A stretch of 20,000 nucleotides of DNA from Symbiodinium natans (GCA_905221605.1 CAJNDS010000447.1:375001-395000); one strand, 5' to 3'; shown: positions 8,501 through 16,014, counted from the first letter of the stretch. Program-made: numbers and translations. The notes: generated by a model from the sequence alone, not told the origin.

Positions 8501-9397
8501 CGGGAGGATTCAGCCTTCCGAACCCAGTACAACTTTGGCAAAGGGGCGTCAAAGGGTGAGCCTACAGTGGTGGAGCCAAAGGAACAGCTGTGTCTGTATT
8601 ATGGAGTGAACCGTGATGGTTGCAAATATGGTACTGCTTGCAGATATATCCACGATGACAAAGCAGTCTTAGAAGGGACTTGGGAACAAGGCAAATCTTG
8701 GGACAATGCCTCCCGAAAGGCCGTGAGGGATGAAGGGTTCCACAATTCCTGCTACGACTACTATGTCAAAGGGAAGTGTCGTGTGCGATATGGCGTTTGC
8801 AAATTTTCTCACGAAGAACTCTCCACTGAGAGACTGGCTCGGTTGCGATATTTGGTGAATGTTGCTAACCAGGTGAAATTCCAAAAGGAAAGAGGACTGG
8901 AGATTCCAGATAGAAATACTTTCAAGCCACCTACAATTGGGGGAGCTGAATCTTCATCATCCTCAGCACCACAGGCACAAGAAGGAGGTGTGGTTGGCAC
9001 GCTGGATGAAGCAGATGGAGATGTACAAAAGGATTCGGTGGCGCAGTCCACCACTGTACCGCTTCACGATCCAGAAGAGCCAATAGAGAATTGGATGGCT
9101 CGCAACCAGCACCTGTGGGTCTACACCCCTCATGTAAGTGAGGTGATGATCACACTCGGGGTGACCAACGTCAAAGAGCTCCAGGAGTATATCTTCGTGG
9201 AAGATTTGGTTGAAAAAGGAATCACCAAGGTTACAGCCTGCAAAATTCTGAATCTGGTGGGTGGTGTCCGATACCGGCCAATGTCGCCGGATGTGGCTGT
9301 GTCTTCCAATGCGTCTGTGCGTGTGGAACATTCTTCTGGAAGCCGCGAAGCTGGAAGGGATGCAGCGAGAACCATTTTCTCAGGTGCGAGAAGCTGA
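5561..9397 (+). CDS. ORF1: large WW / S1 / CCCH / SAM-like RNA-binding protein of the LTR element
   Basis: ORF of 1278 codons from the first in-frame ATG. The frame opens at 5477 after TGA 5474-5476, and 5549 is only a TTG. Order of parts: acidic N-terminus with a short predicted coiled coil (about 142-170); WW-like domain (W187, YYY 198-200, W209, P212); long acidic low-complexity region with a tandem 16-residue PAVEEN repeat (about 496-528); S1-like OB-fold domain (about 627-693, GAFLDHG core); Trp-rich tract with 12 Trp in 709-759; CCCH finger 1 (C918, C926, C932, but R936 in place of His); finger 2 (C1011, C1021, C1027, H1031); finger 3 (C1064, C1073, C1080, H1084); and a SAM-like helical segment (about 1186-1236). 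In a retroelement it occupies the Gag position, so packaging or binding of element RNA is a plausible role, by inference. No capsid domain or CCHC knuckle is visible. The last 146 nt overlap ORF2 in another frame. Confidence 0.85.
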   Translation: MPGAEEYLEEASVAEGPNEGMNPNADMVSNAEAEGRAVSVSPKPGEKRSWDATGGVDRELEVTVLRVLQRHGCQPSTSTSGRMVDQGSQTHLSGEVLQAARRPLNKIKGDPSASSLCGGSGYEQKGADSFEAAPTADYAMGEEEILQMEAERLRQLSEEADEMRQASEMNGFQKGEHLIQACDGTTWECHFHEDGRQYYYCLDTQGSKWTLPDVGDKMGSDEVVGSPSGNELEMETALGPSSSTPTPESTRALQGSVSSLVEKDFSSTVGDSGLRGGKAAETSGSPREDRISGIQKDMAGGHLDQKRSKALSEGDAAVKSVDPENKIPNAEVNAVSVTQEQIVDEVSGSQEVSPGDEDDGENRLRVTTEEVSPFGAMGFTTRKEASGIAGDAGILPKKGDEAWSANEARANVPDSTWSAEEARGEAQDGTCSAVDCNNGAQVTVVADDGGASADALMHSEVGGEEQGLLSRAGANVAAAANGGDDSPLETMEPQEPAVEENAPAVDDQSKNPAVEENLPAADDSAKDSNGGSSSKKEDMLPIGSSPEVDTVQTATDEAEPLAKKEDGPESLERKVDDLVGLVQEKDKQLDPKVETRDVPGAEETVPVSEEPIKEVPKEGALVTPGKHCYQEGDVITGLVSYINVHGAFLDHGDMKVLIPAEGDDTPLFKIGDTVNAAVKRVEEDGTVISDTYLILEEDVEDSSSTLRKWKDSGWGKWWTDSWYAGQWDQNFSDGQWDWKTEDWQCYEWSAGQWISQEEWDEAVQKQLCGERICKVLLENWKEEKEYVGKITGTLLDRRLDDVRELVADLALLENEARAAYNMLLNVGWTPSGEEVAGGEKMKFPRNQCHNALYDLARRRRPFSAAVIGEAIEKMLNKGDNELWSELWLDSKKFLQELDKCKKVHMTPKPVSKGYTKLCKFYNQGRCRNGDDCPFERRRHGEGWPERGPAESETSHNTGDDDGDIGGPPTDEGAVDEVQQEREDSAFRTQYNFGKGASKGEPTVVEPKEQLCLYYGVNRDGCKYGTACRYIHDDKAVLEGTWEQGKSWDNASRKAVRDEGFHNSCYDYYVKGKCRVRYGVCKFSHEELSTERLARLRYLVNVANQVKFQKERGLEIPDRNTFKPPTIGGAESSSSSAPQAQEGGVVGTLDEADGDVQKDSVAQSTTVPLHDPEEPIENWMARNQHLWVYTPHVSEVMITLGVTNVKELQEYIFVEDLVEKGITKVTACKILNLVGGVRYRPMSPDVAVSSNASVRVEHSSGSREAGRDAARTIFSGARS

Positions 9398-12300
9398 AGG
9401 TCACGGTACAAAGGAGATGCCCCGAGGGTCGTATAGGGAAATCCTCAATCGAGGCCGCTACCGTGAGGCATGGACTCTTGAGCAAAGGTCTCCGCTGTGC
9501 GTACAGAGGTTGCAATTGGTGGGGGTTGGAATGCCGCCGGTGAACCCGCCGAAAAAAGGGTACAGGTCAAGGTCACAACCTGTTAGGAGGGGGCGGCCAT
9601 TGCTGGATCGACGACAAGTTCGACAAGTGCCGCGTTCTTATTCTAATCGGCGCAGGAGGCCAGCGGAGGTGGTGGAAAAGCCAAAGCCCCTGCAACCTCC
9701 TCGCGGTGGTTTATCCTTTCGATTTAGCACGTCATGGGCAGACTTGGATGACGACGATCAAGACGGAGTGTTGGTCTCCTACGCTGCGTCGTCGGGAGAG
9801 TCTAGTGCTGAGGAAGCTGCCGAAGCAAAGAAGTTAAAAGAAGCCCTTTTGCAAGAAAGGGATTCACAGAGAACCAAGAAAGGTGGCAATGTTTCACGTG
9901 GTTCTCAAAGCTCCAATGCGGGGCAACAGACCCTTGGCGAAAAGCGCGACAAAGCGTCGCGGGGGGAGACCCGCCAAGAACGGTCTGCTCAAAATTTTTC
10001 GCTATCGCAGTCTTCGGTTCAGGCTGCAGTTGCAAAAAGGGCGAGGGATGGCTCCATTATTGGTGGTTCGCTGGCGGTGGGCTCCACAGATGAGGTTTTA
10101 CCTGGGCAAGGCGTTGCTGGACAGGTGAATGTATCTGAAAGCACTCAAGTTTTACCTGGGCAAGATGTGGCTGGACAGGAGACGGTGCTAGAAGGAGCAG
10201 TACAATTTCCTGGCGATGAAACTGAGAGACAAGATGGTGAAGATGGGAGCAATGGACTCCATGGGGATGGCATTGAAAAACCTGCTGTCTTCAAGGCGCA
10301 AAAAGGCCATGAGCAACTATGGACCAGAGGTCTGCTGAAGCGGATCTATTGGAAGGTTGCTGAGGGTAGGATACCCGCTGGACAGAAGGACTGTCCGAAA
10401 GGATCCAATAAAATGGATCGGAATTTGGTTATTAGCACGTCCACAGAGGGCGTGAATGAGCAAGAGATGAGCCTTGCATTGGTGGATGGCGCGAGTCCGT
10501 CAATGGAAACGTGTGCAGCCCTACTTCCATCATATGATCCACAAGTGTTGATCCAGTCGGCAACGACGGGATGGGTTATGCGTCGTGGAGTGGCAGATCG
10601 TGCTTTATGGGCCGTAATATCGGCATCAGCGCGAAGTATATGTGCTGAAATGGTTCGTGTGGATGAAATGAAGGCCCAGTTGGAAACTGGGAAGCTCCTT
10701 CTTCAAAGGAGGGATCAAGGATACTACGCTGACTTACATCATCCGTTCCATGATCATCCGTGTCTGCCGGCGGTGGGGAATTATCCGCTTTCGGTGATGG
10801 GAACATTGCTATCTCCAGGTCTGGAGCAGGAATTCCGGAGCACAGAAGCGTTCGGAACTGCAATGGAGGCCATAGCTTTTGATTGGAGCCGTACTCAAGG
10901 TATGGAGGCCCATGTTGAGCTGATGGCGGGGGTGGCAAGTCTTGTTTCTCCGTTCCTTACCATGGGAGGCCAAGGGACGGTGGTAAATTCTGAATTTATG
11001 TGGCAGCGCGGAAGGGACCAAATGATGGAATTCCTTCAAGCGGCAACGTGCGCTGATGAGCTGGAGGAGCTCTGGAGAAGGATGAACGATGATGACGAGG
11101 CGGAAGTAGATCCATCAGGTTATGTGCTGGAGTCCTTGGAACAAGAGGAGTCGGTTTTGGAACAAGGGAACGGTGAGGTTCCTAGCTCTTCTGAAAGTGG
11201 GAGAAACGTGGTCACCGATGCCGAGGCTGCTGGCAAAGCGCCGGAAATTTCTCCTGAGGTTGAGACAGCTGATGGTCCTACAAGGAGGTCAACCACGAGG
11301 TTTTTCCTGCAGAGGATGTACGAGAGCGTCTGTGACAAGTTGTTTGCGGATCCTCCGCTACAAGACCGGCAAACTGGGAGGACGTTTGACAGCACCAAAG
11401 GTTATCCTGGTGAAGGGCCACTAAAAGATGGTCTCAATATTCCTACCCAAGGAATGCCTTGGATTTCTGCGGATCATCTTGATAGGGTGGTCGCAAAAAA
11501 GTTGGATCAGTCCTCGGATCAAGGGGAAGGTGGTTCTCTTGAGTCGGAGGGTGAAAGCCAGTCTAAATCAGTTCAGGTTGAGAACGCGTCTATTAAAAAG
11601 GTCCTTAGAGCTCTGTGGCGGAAAGGATATAGGGCTGGATATGGAAGGTTGTGTCGTGTGAATGGGATCGGCTTGAAAAATGGGACAGTCAAGGTTCCAA
11701 TTAGGGCTGCATGGAGGCCTGGTTCTGAAATGCTCTTTCTGAAGAAACCACTTATTCGTGGATCGGCTCAGCATGGCTCAGGAGCTGATGGAAAAATATT
11801 CACGAAGGTGATAAAACCAAGGCCAGGTTTTCCAGCTGTTCCTGTTATGCCACGCACCGCTAGCGCACTGGGTGAAAAGGATAGTTCTCAAGCCCTTGAC
11901 AATGTTCAAGTAGAGCAATCGTGCCCCATGGATCGTTATGATGCTGAACGACAAGCAAAAAGGCAGAAAGGTTTCTGCTACTGGTTTAGCAGGGGCAAAG
12001 ACAATTGCAGATTTGGTGAGGACTGCAAGTTCATTCACTCAGAAGATGACGTAGCGCTTCCGGCGTATTGGTGCAAATATTACGTGGCAGGGAGAGTTTG
12101 TCACGCTGGTTCCGAATGCAAGTATTCACATGACGCAGCTGGTGTAAGGTGTATCCAGTTTTATCAAACGGGAGTGTGCCGTCGTGGCGATGGGTGTGTC
12201 TTCGAGCATGGTGAAACCTTAGGTGAAACAAGGCCTAGGTCTCCAAGGACGCCGCCAAGGGACCGCCACAGGAGGAGCGATGATCGTGAATATGATGAAA

Positions 12301-13217
12301 GATGCAGTTCCCCTGAAAGGCTGGAGGAGGAGGATCTAATGGTTTATGACGACGATACCCGGCGAATGGAGTTGCTGATGGAAGCGGTGTCATATATGTC
12401 TGGTGGAAAGCCGGATTTGGCATTTGCTGAAGCAGAACCGGTGTTCAAGCTCATCAAGTTCGAAGGTGACGAAGAGCTGAGGAGTGCCGAATGGTGTTCC
12501 TGGACAGCTGGAATGTTAACCCCGTTGGAACTTCACGAGGTAGTGAAGTCATTTGAGGTGTCGATGGAAGAGGTGGATGAATGGACGAACGACTTGAGGA
12601 TCTGGTACAATAAAGCCAATCCTGATGAAGGGGGTACTTCCAAAAAAGGGAGAAAAAGGTCCCTAGAAGGGGATTTCATTGAGGATGCTCCCGAAAAGGA
12701 GGCGGTGCCAGAAACCTCGGAGACAAGGGTCAACGTCGAGGAGGAGCTGAAGAAGAACAAAAAGAGGAAGAAACCGGCTGCAACAGAAGATCCTTACACA
12801 CTCTTGGTTCCAAAGCCAAAGAAGCGACCATCAAATATGGACAAGTGTGGGTCTTCGTCAAAGGCGGTGGTTTCAGGTGAAGAGAAGCCTTCTTCAAAGG
12901 CGCGTACAAAGTCTGGTGGTTCAGGTAAAAGCCGGAAGAAGGAGAAGAGCCAGAGCCCTGGAAAGAAGGTGGTATCAGTGGTGGAAGGTTCTGAAGAAAA
13001 GGATCGTCCCGCTGAAACGGATGCTCAGGCATCTACCGCAGCCGAAGCTGGGCCGGAACAGGCATGTTCTGCAGTGGAGGAGGCGAAGAGGGAGGGTATG
13101 ATCGCTTCAATCGAGAGGTCTGTGAAGGATCCGATTCTTACAGTGGAGGATCTGGAGCAAGTTTTGATCCGCCTTCGTTTGAGCATTGATGCCAATCGGG
13201 CTAAGACGAAAGAGTGA
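9291..13217 (+). CDS. ORF2: large triple-CCCH zinc-finger protein of the LTR element
   Basis: The frame is open from 9252 and is shifted +1 relative to ORF1. The first ATG in frame is 9291, giving 1308 codons, with further ATGs at 9309, 9360 and 9417. It may instead be made as an ORF1-ORF2 fusion by +1 frameshifting or splicing. Visible parts: Arg/Ser-rich basic region (about 88-125); duplicated VLPGQ-VAGQ motif (about 269 and 287); a long central region of unknown fold (about 370-620); three CCCH fingers in tandem (C896/C906/C912/H916, C928/C937/C943/H947, C954/C963/C969/H973); an acidic and hydrophobic segment (about 1010-1100); and a Lys-rich tail with clustered basic motifs resembling nuclear localisation signals (about 1117-1227). 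A YDDD at 1019-1022 is not in a reverse-transcriptase context. The function is unknown beyond probable RNA binding. The TGA stop is followed by 66 more open codons in the same frame. Confidence 0.8.
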   Translation: MWLCLPMRLCVWNILLEAAKLEGMQREPFSQVREAEGHGTKEMPRGSYREILNRGRYREAWTLEQRSPLCVQRLQLVGVGMPPVNPPKKGYRSRSQPVRRGRPLLDRRQVRQVPRSYSNRRRRPAEVVEKPKPLQPPRGGLSFRFSTSWADLDDDDQDGVLVSYAASSGESSAEEAAEAKKLKEALLQERDSQRTKKGGNVSRGSQSSNAGQQTLGEKRDKASRGETRQERSAQNFSLSQSSVQAAVAKRARDGSIIGGSLAVGSTDEVLPGQGVAGQVNVSESTQVLPGQDVAGQETVLEGAVQFPGDETERQDGEDGSNGLHGDGIEKPAVFKAQKGHEQLWTRGLLKRIYWKVAEGRIPAGQKDCPKGSNKMDRNLVISTSTEGVNEQEMSLALVDGASPSMETCAALLPSYDPQVLIQSATTGWVMRRGVADRALWAVISASARSICAEMVRVDEMKAQLETGKLLLQRRDQGYYADLHHPFHDHPCLPAVGNYPLSVMGTLLSPGLEQEFRSTEAFGTAMEAIAFDWSRTQGMEAHVELMAGVASLVSPFLTMGGQGTVVNSEFMWQRGRDQMMEFLQAATCADELEELWRRMNDDDEAEVDPSGYVLESLEQEESVLEQGNGEVPSSSESGRNVVTDAEAAGKAPEISPEVETADGPTRRSTTRFFLQRMYESVCDKLFADPPLQDRQTGRTFDSTKGYPGEGPLKDGLNIPTQGMPWISADHLDRVVAKKLDQSSDQGEGGSLESEGESQSKSVQVENASIKKVLRALWRKGYRAGYGRLCRVNGIGLKNGTVKVPIRAAWRPGSEMLFLKKPLIRGSAQHGSGADGKIFTKVIKPRPGFPAVPVMPRTASALGEKDSSQALDNVQVEQSCPMDRYDAERQAKRQKGFCYWFSRGKDNCRFGEDCKFIHSEDDVALPAYWCKYYVAGRVCHAGSECKYSHDAAGVRCIQFYQTGVCRRGDGCVFEHGETLGETRPRSPRTPPRDRHRRSDDREYDERCSSPERLEEEDLMVYDDDTRRMELLMEAVSYMSGGKPDLAFAEAEPVFKLIKFEGDEELRSAEWCSWTAGMLTPLELHEVVKSFEVSMEEVDEWTNDLRIWYNKANPDEGGTSKKGRKRSLEGDFIEDAPEKEAVPETSETRVNVEEELKKNKKRKKPAATEDPYTLLVPKPKKRPSNMDKCGSSSKAVVSGEEKPSSKARTKSGGSGKSRKKEKSQSPGKKVVSVVEGSEEKDRPAETDAQASTAAEAGPEQACSAVEEAKREGMIASIERSVKDPILTVEDLEQVLIRLRLSIDANRAKTKE

Positions 13218-13418
13218 CCATTGCTGAATGGAGCATGGTGGCTTTTCTTTTCTCTGGATATCGACGTACTGGACAATCAATGCGCTGCAGAAAAATGGGT
13301 GATGGTTACTGTTAAGGGTATGGAAATCCCGGACAGTAGAGAGTGTATAGTCCTTAGAGATTTGAAGATAGGGTTCGTGGTGAAGAAAGCCGAAGAGTCT
13401 AACGGTTCTTCGCCTTAA
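13218..13418 (+). other. Open extension downstream of the ORF2 stop
   Basis: After TGA 13215-13217 the ORF2 frame stays open for 66 codons to TAA 13416-13418. The sequence looks protein-like (VMVTVKGMEIPDSREC, then VLRDLKIGFVVKK) rather than low-complexity. TGA followed by C is a leaky context in many eukaryotes. It may be a read-through extension, a decayed C-terminus or chance. Confidence 0.3.
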
Positions 13419-13569
13419 TTCATTCGTCCTGGATGACGTAAAACCAGTATTTGCAAGCCAATGGCTACGGCCCGTCCATCGGACGTTAAACCTTTTTGTG
13501 GTTGCTGTCAAGAAATGACAGCTTTTGACCCGTTATCTGCACCTCCAATGGTGTCTCAGCAATGCCTGG
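13419..13569 (+). other. Element 3' non-coding region
   Basis: Between the last open frame and the polypurine tract. No recognisable motif. A short open frame here that runs into the right LTR has no supporting signal. Confidence 0.4.
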
Positions 13570-13580
13570 GACAGGGGGAG
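13569..13580 (+). promoter_or_regulatory. Polypurine tract
   Basis: GGACAGGGGGAG, all purine except one C, ends directly at the first base of the right LTR. This is where the plus-strand primer of LTR retroelements is cut. Confidence 0.7.
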
Positions 13581-13849
13581 TGCGGAGATGCAGTTGGTAT
13601 AAGGGGTAGTTTGTTGAAGGGTGAAAAACCCGCAAATATTGTGGCTCAAGGATGGCCGCACGCTGTCCAACAGAACTTCAAAAGTTCGTGTGTCTGGGTT
13701 TGGGGTTGGTAGGAAGGAGGAGTCCTGCCCCTTTCCCTTTGTATCGAAACCCTGGGTTCTTTTCTCTCTTCTGGTTCTTTCTGGGGAATCCATATAGGCG
13801 ACTGTTAAGGGTTGATTTCGTTCCTTGTCCCCTTTCGGTTGCCCCCGTA
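13581..13849 (+). repeat. Right long terminal repeat
   Basis: Identical to the left repeat along all 269 positions by eye. It is followed by CCCTA (13850-13854) and one more telomere-like unit. Identity of the two repeats indicates recent insertion or recent gene conversion. Confidence 0.9.
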
Positions 13850-14237
13850 CCCTAAACCCTATAAGTTTGGGGTTTTCCAGCCATCGAGCTGCCCGGCAGG
13901 CGAGTTTAGTACTTAGGGTTCAGGGTTGGTCCAGTTTCTTGTCGCTACAATATGGGCTCCTTTAGTACTTAGGGTTCAGGGTTGGCCCAGTCTCTTAGGG
14001 AAGTTACATGGTCCCTTCATATGGTCCCTTACCTTCTTGACAGGGTTCTGGAGCATGGGCCCTTGGGTTTTATAGGGTACGTGAGGGGGAAAAAAGGGGT
14101 CGCCAGGGGCCCAGACTACCTTGACAGACAAGTTGGGGCTTTGGGATTTAGGGTTTAGAATTCTTGGGTTTCAAGCTTGGCCCGTGCCTTTCTACTTGGG
14201 GGTTTAGGGTTTAGGGTTTAGGGGATTGGGGTTCAGG
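13850..14237. repeat. Right flank of the element with a 36 bp direct repeat
   Basis: After a short CCCTAAA stretch the sequence is unique. A 36 bp segment starting TTTAGTACTTAGGG occurs at 13905-13940 and 13961-13996 with two mismatches. A short TTTAGGG run sits at about 14200-14222. No gene is visible. Confidence 0.6.
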
Positions 14238-14477
14238 GGTTGGCTTTTCAGGGGCGTTTATCAGATGCTCAGCATGTCCGATGGAGCAGCTTCCTCCGGC
14301 TGCGGCAGCCAGAGGAGGATGCTGTGGCAGACATGACCTTGCTGCGGGATGCCCCGCCGGCTTCAGCTGGTGCAAAGGACGTCTTGTCTTGGCTGGCCTT
14401 GTCTGGTGCGGTGCAGCATCTTCCATGTGACGACCGTCTCTGCGTCGAAGCAGGTGGCGAGATTTCTCAGCCGAGGA
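14238..14477 (+). pseudogene. Coding-like fragment, unidentified
   Basis: One frame (codons in phase with 14240) is open through this GC-rich segment and reads like protein, for example FQGRLSDAQHVRWSSFLRL and then AKDVLSWLALSGAVQHLP. It follows GGCTTTTCAG, which resembles a splice acceptor, and runs into the palindrome at 14478. There is no ATG at its left end. I do not recognise the family. It may be an exon fragment captured in subtelomeric DNA. Confidence 0.3.
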
Positions 14478-14586
14478 CCCAGAGACTCCAAAACCCCTTA
14501 ATTAAGGAATATCCCTTAATTTGTAATAGGAACCCTAATATGATTTAAGGTATATTCCTTAATTAAGGCGTTTTGGAGTCTCTGGG
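14478..14586. repeat. 109 bp palindrome (MITE-like)
   Basis: Two 42 bp arms (14478-14519 and 14545-14586) are complementary at 40 of 42 positions around a 25 nt A/T-rich loop. Each arm holds the smaller palindrome CCTTAATTAAGG or CCTTAATTAAGGC. The fold would be a long stable hairpin. It resembles a short inverted-repeat transposon, but no transposase or clear target duplication is seen. Confidence 0.8.
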
Positions 14587-14695
14587 GAAGCGCAAGGAGC
14601 GCGGGGAGGATCTCCCCCCCGCCGCGCCAAGCGACCTGCTGGGCGGGCCACTGCTAAGGTTGCGATCACCATCTGTTTTTGTGGATAGTAAGAAA
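14587..14695. other. Short GC-rich unique linker
   Basis: Contains a run of seven C at about 14614-14620 and an open but unrecognisable frame. No gene called. Confidence 0.4.
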
Positions 14696-15002
14696 AACCC
14701 CAAAACCCAAAACCCAAAACCCAAAACCCTAAACCCTAAACCCTAAACCCTCAACCCTAAACCCTAAACCCTAAACCCTAAACCCTAAACCCTAAACCCT
14801 AAACCCTAAACCCTAAACCCTAAACCCTAAACCCTAAACCCTAAACCCTAGCAGGGTTTCGGGGGACAGCGGAGGAGGCTCCGTGACGGTCAGCACCGAC
14901 GCCTGGCTCGCGCTGCGCCACGAAAGGACGGCTGGAGGGCTTAGCGTTTAGGGTTTAGGGTTTAGGGTTTGGGGTTTAGGGTTTACGGTTTAGGGTTTAG
15001 CG
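14696..15002. repeat. Telomere-flanked unit E (85 bp core)
   Basis: CCCAAAA variants grade into CCCTAAA to 14850, followed by an 85 bp GC-rich core at 14851-14935 and TTTAGGG repeat from about 14936 to 15002. Confidence 0.8.
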
Positions 15003-15145
15003 TAATTGTGGGCTGCAGGTCAAGGGTTAGAGCCGATAGATTTGTTTCTCTCTGCAGGTTTGTAGTAAATATTCCGGAGCAAAAGCTCTAAACTGAAGGT
15101 TCTGACCCTTCGCTTCAGCAACTGGGGTCAGTAGGACATGAGCCC
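15003..15145. other. Unique linker
   Basis: Non-repeat sequence without a supportable ORF or RNA gene. Confidence 0.4.
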
Positions 15146-15423
15146 TCAACCCTGAACCGACCAACCCTCAACAACCCTAAACCCTCAACCCTAAACCCAG
15201 ATTTCCCTGAACCCTAAACCCTCAACCCTCAACCCTAAACCCTAAACCCTGAACCCTAAACCCTAAACCCTAAACCCTAAACCCGAAGGGATTTCGGGGA
15301 GGTCGCAGCGGGAGCGGCAGATCAAGGCGCTGCAGGCGCAGGCAGCTGCCTCGGGCATCGAGGGGGCCCAGGGTTTAGGGTTGCGGGTTTAGGGTTTAGG
15401 GTTTGGGGTTTGGGGTTTAGGGG
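15146..15423. repeat. Telomere-flanked unit F (85-86 bp core)
   Basis: Mixed CCCTCAA/CCCTAAA to 15284, a GC-rich core at 15285-15370, then TTTAGGG to about 15423. The core is open in one frame reading RERQIKALQAQAAASGIEG, a helix-forming composition, and the frame is closed by a telomeric TAG. Confidence 0.8.
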
Positions 15424-15549
15424 GGAGGGGGTTTCTTGCGCCGACATTTCCGGCGTACGTTTGTCTGATTTTGTTTCTTCGGGGGGGGGGGGGGGGGGGG
15501 GGTGACTTTGAGGGTTGGGGGCATAGCTGGTGGCAGTTGGGGGCTTATG
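15424..15549. repeat. Unique linker with a run of 22 G
   Basis: A run of 22 consecutive G at 15481-15502 lies within G/T-rich sequence. The true length may be uncertain because such runs are error-prone in sequencing. Confidence 0.8.
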
Positions 15550-15795
15550 GGTTTTAGGGTTTTAGGGGTTTTTTCGGTTTTCGGGTTTTGGTTTTAGGGT
15601 TTTCGGGTTGTAGGGTTTAGGGTGTTAGGGTTTTAGGGTTTTAGGGTTTTAGGGTTTTAGGGTTTTAGGGTGTTAGGGTTTTAGGGTTTTAGGGTTTTAG
15701 GGTTTTAGGGTTTTAGGGTTTTAGGGTTTTAGGGTTTTAGGTTTTTAGGGTTTTAGGGTTTTAGGGTTTTTAGGGTTTTAGGGTTTAGGGCTTCG
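15550..15795. repeat. TTTTAGGG variant telomere array
   Basis: About 20 units of the 8-mer TTTTAGGG (core about 15624-15785), with GTTAGGG and TTTTTAGGG variants. This is the Chlamydomonas-type telomere unit, here as an internal block within TTTAGGG DNA. Confidence 0.85.
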
Positions 15796-16014
15796 GGTTG
15801 AAGGCTGTTTTGGCGGGATCGGGCAGCCGAGAGATAGCTGCTTTGCGTGAGGTCGTGATCCTGAAGTTCAGGGCTTCAAAGACAGTTTCGGGGTGCCCTT
15901 CTAGGGGACGTGTCTTTGGGGCATGCAGGGGGTGCCCCTACTGTGGGAAACGCCCGCAAGAAGGCCTACAACCCCCCCCTCCGCAAGGCGCGAGAGCGCC
16001 CAAAACCAAGCGGC
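15796..16014 (+). other. Unique segment with a weak open frame
   Basis: A 76-codon frame from TTG at 15798 includes CPYCGKRP and a proline-rich end, and it runs into the following telomere array. There is no ATG and no recognised family, so I do not call a gene. Confidence 0.3.

Larger units (their letters stand above)
5200..13849 (+). mobile_element. Non-autonomous LTR-type retroelement with RNA-binding ORFs
   Basis: The element is 8650 bp and bounded by identical 269 bp direct repeats that begin TG and end TA. Just inside the left repeat is a possible tRNA primer-binding site, and just inside the right repeat is a purine-only tract interrupted by one C. A 5 bp CCCTA flanks it, although the telomeric context makes any 5 bp duplication weak evidence. 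The interior carries two long plus-strand ORFs overlapping by 146 nt. I searched both for aspartic protease (D-S/T-G in a protease context), reverse transcriptase (YxDD in context), RNase H and integrase (HHCC, DDE) signatures and found none. The structure fits a large non-autonomous element that would depend on another element for reverse transcription and integration. Alternatives are a highly divergent pol or a captured host gene array. Confidence 0.8.

Noticed and set aside
12345-12356. YDDD in ORF2 as a reverse-transcriptase active site
   Set aside because: The motif is in an acidic stretch near the C-terminus, with none of the flanking hydrophobic pattern or the other RT motifs upstream.
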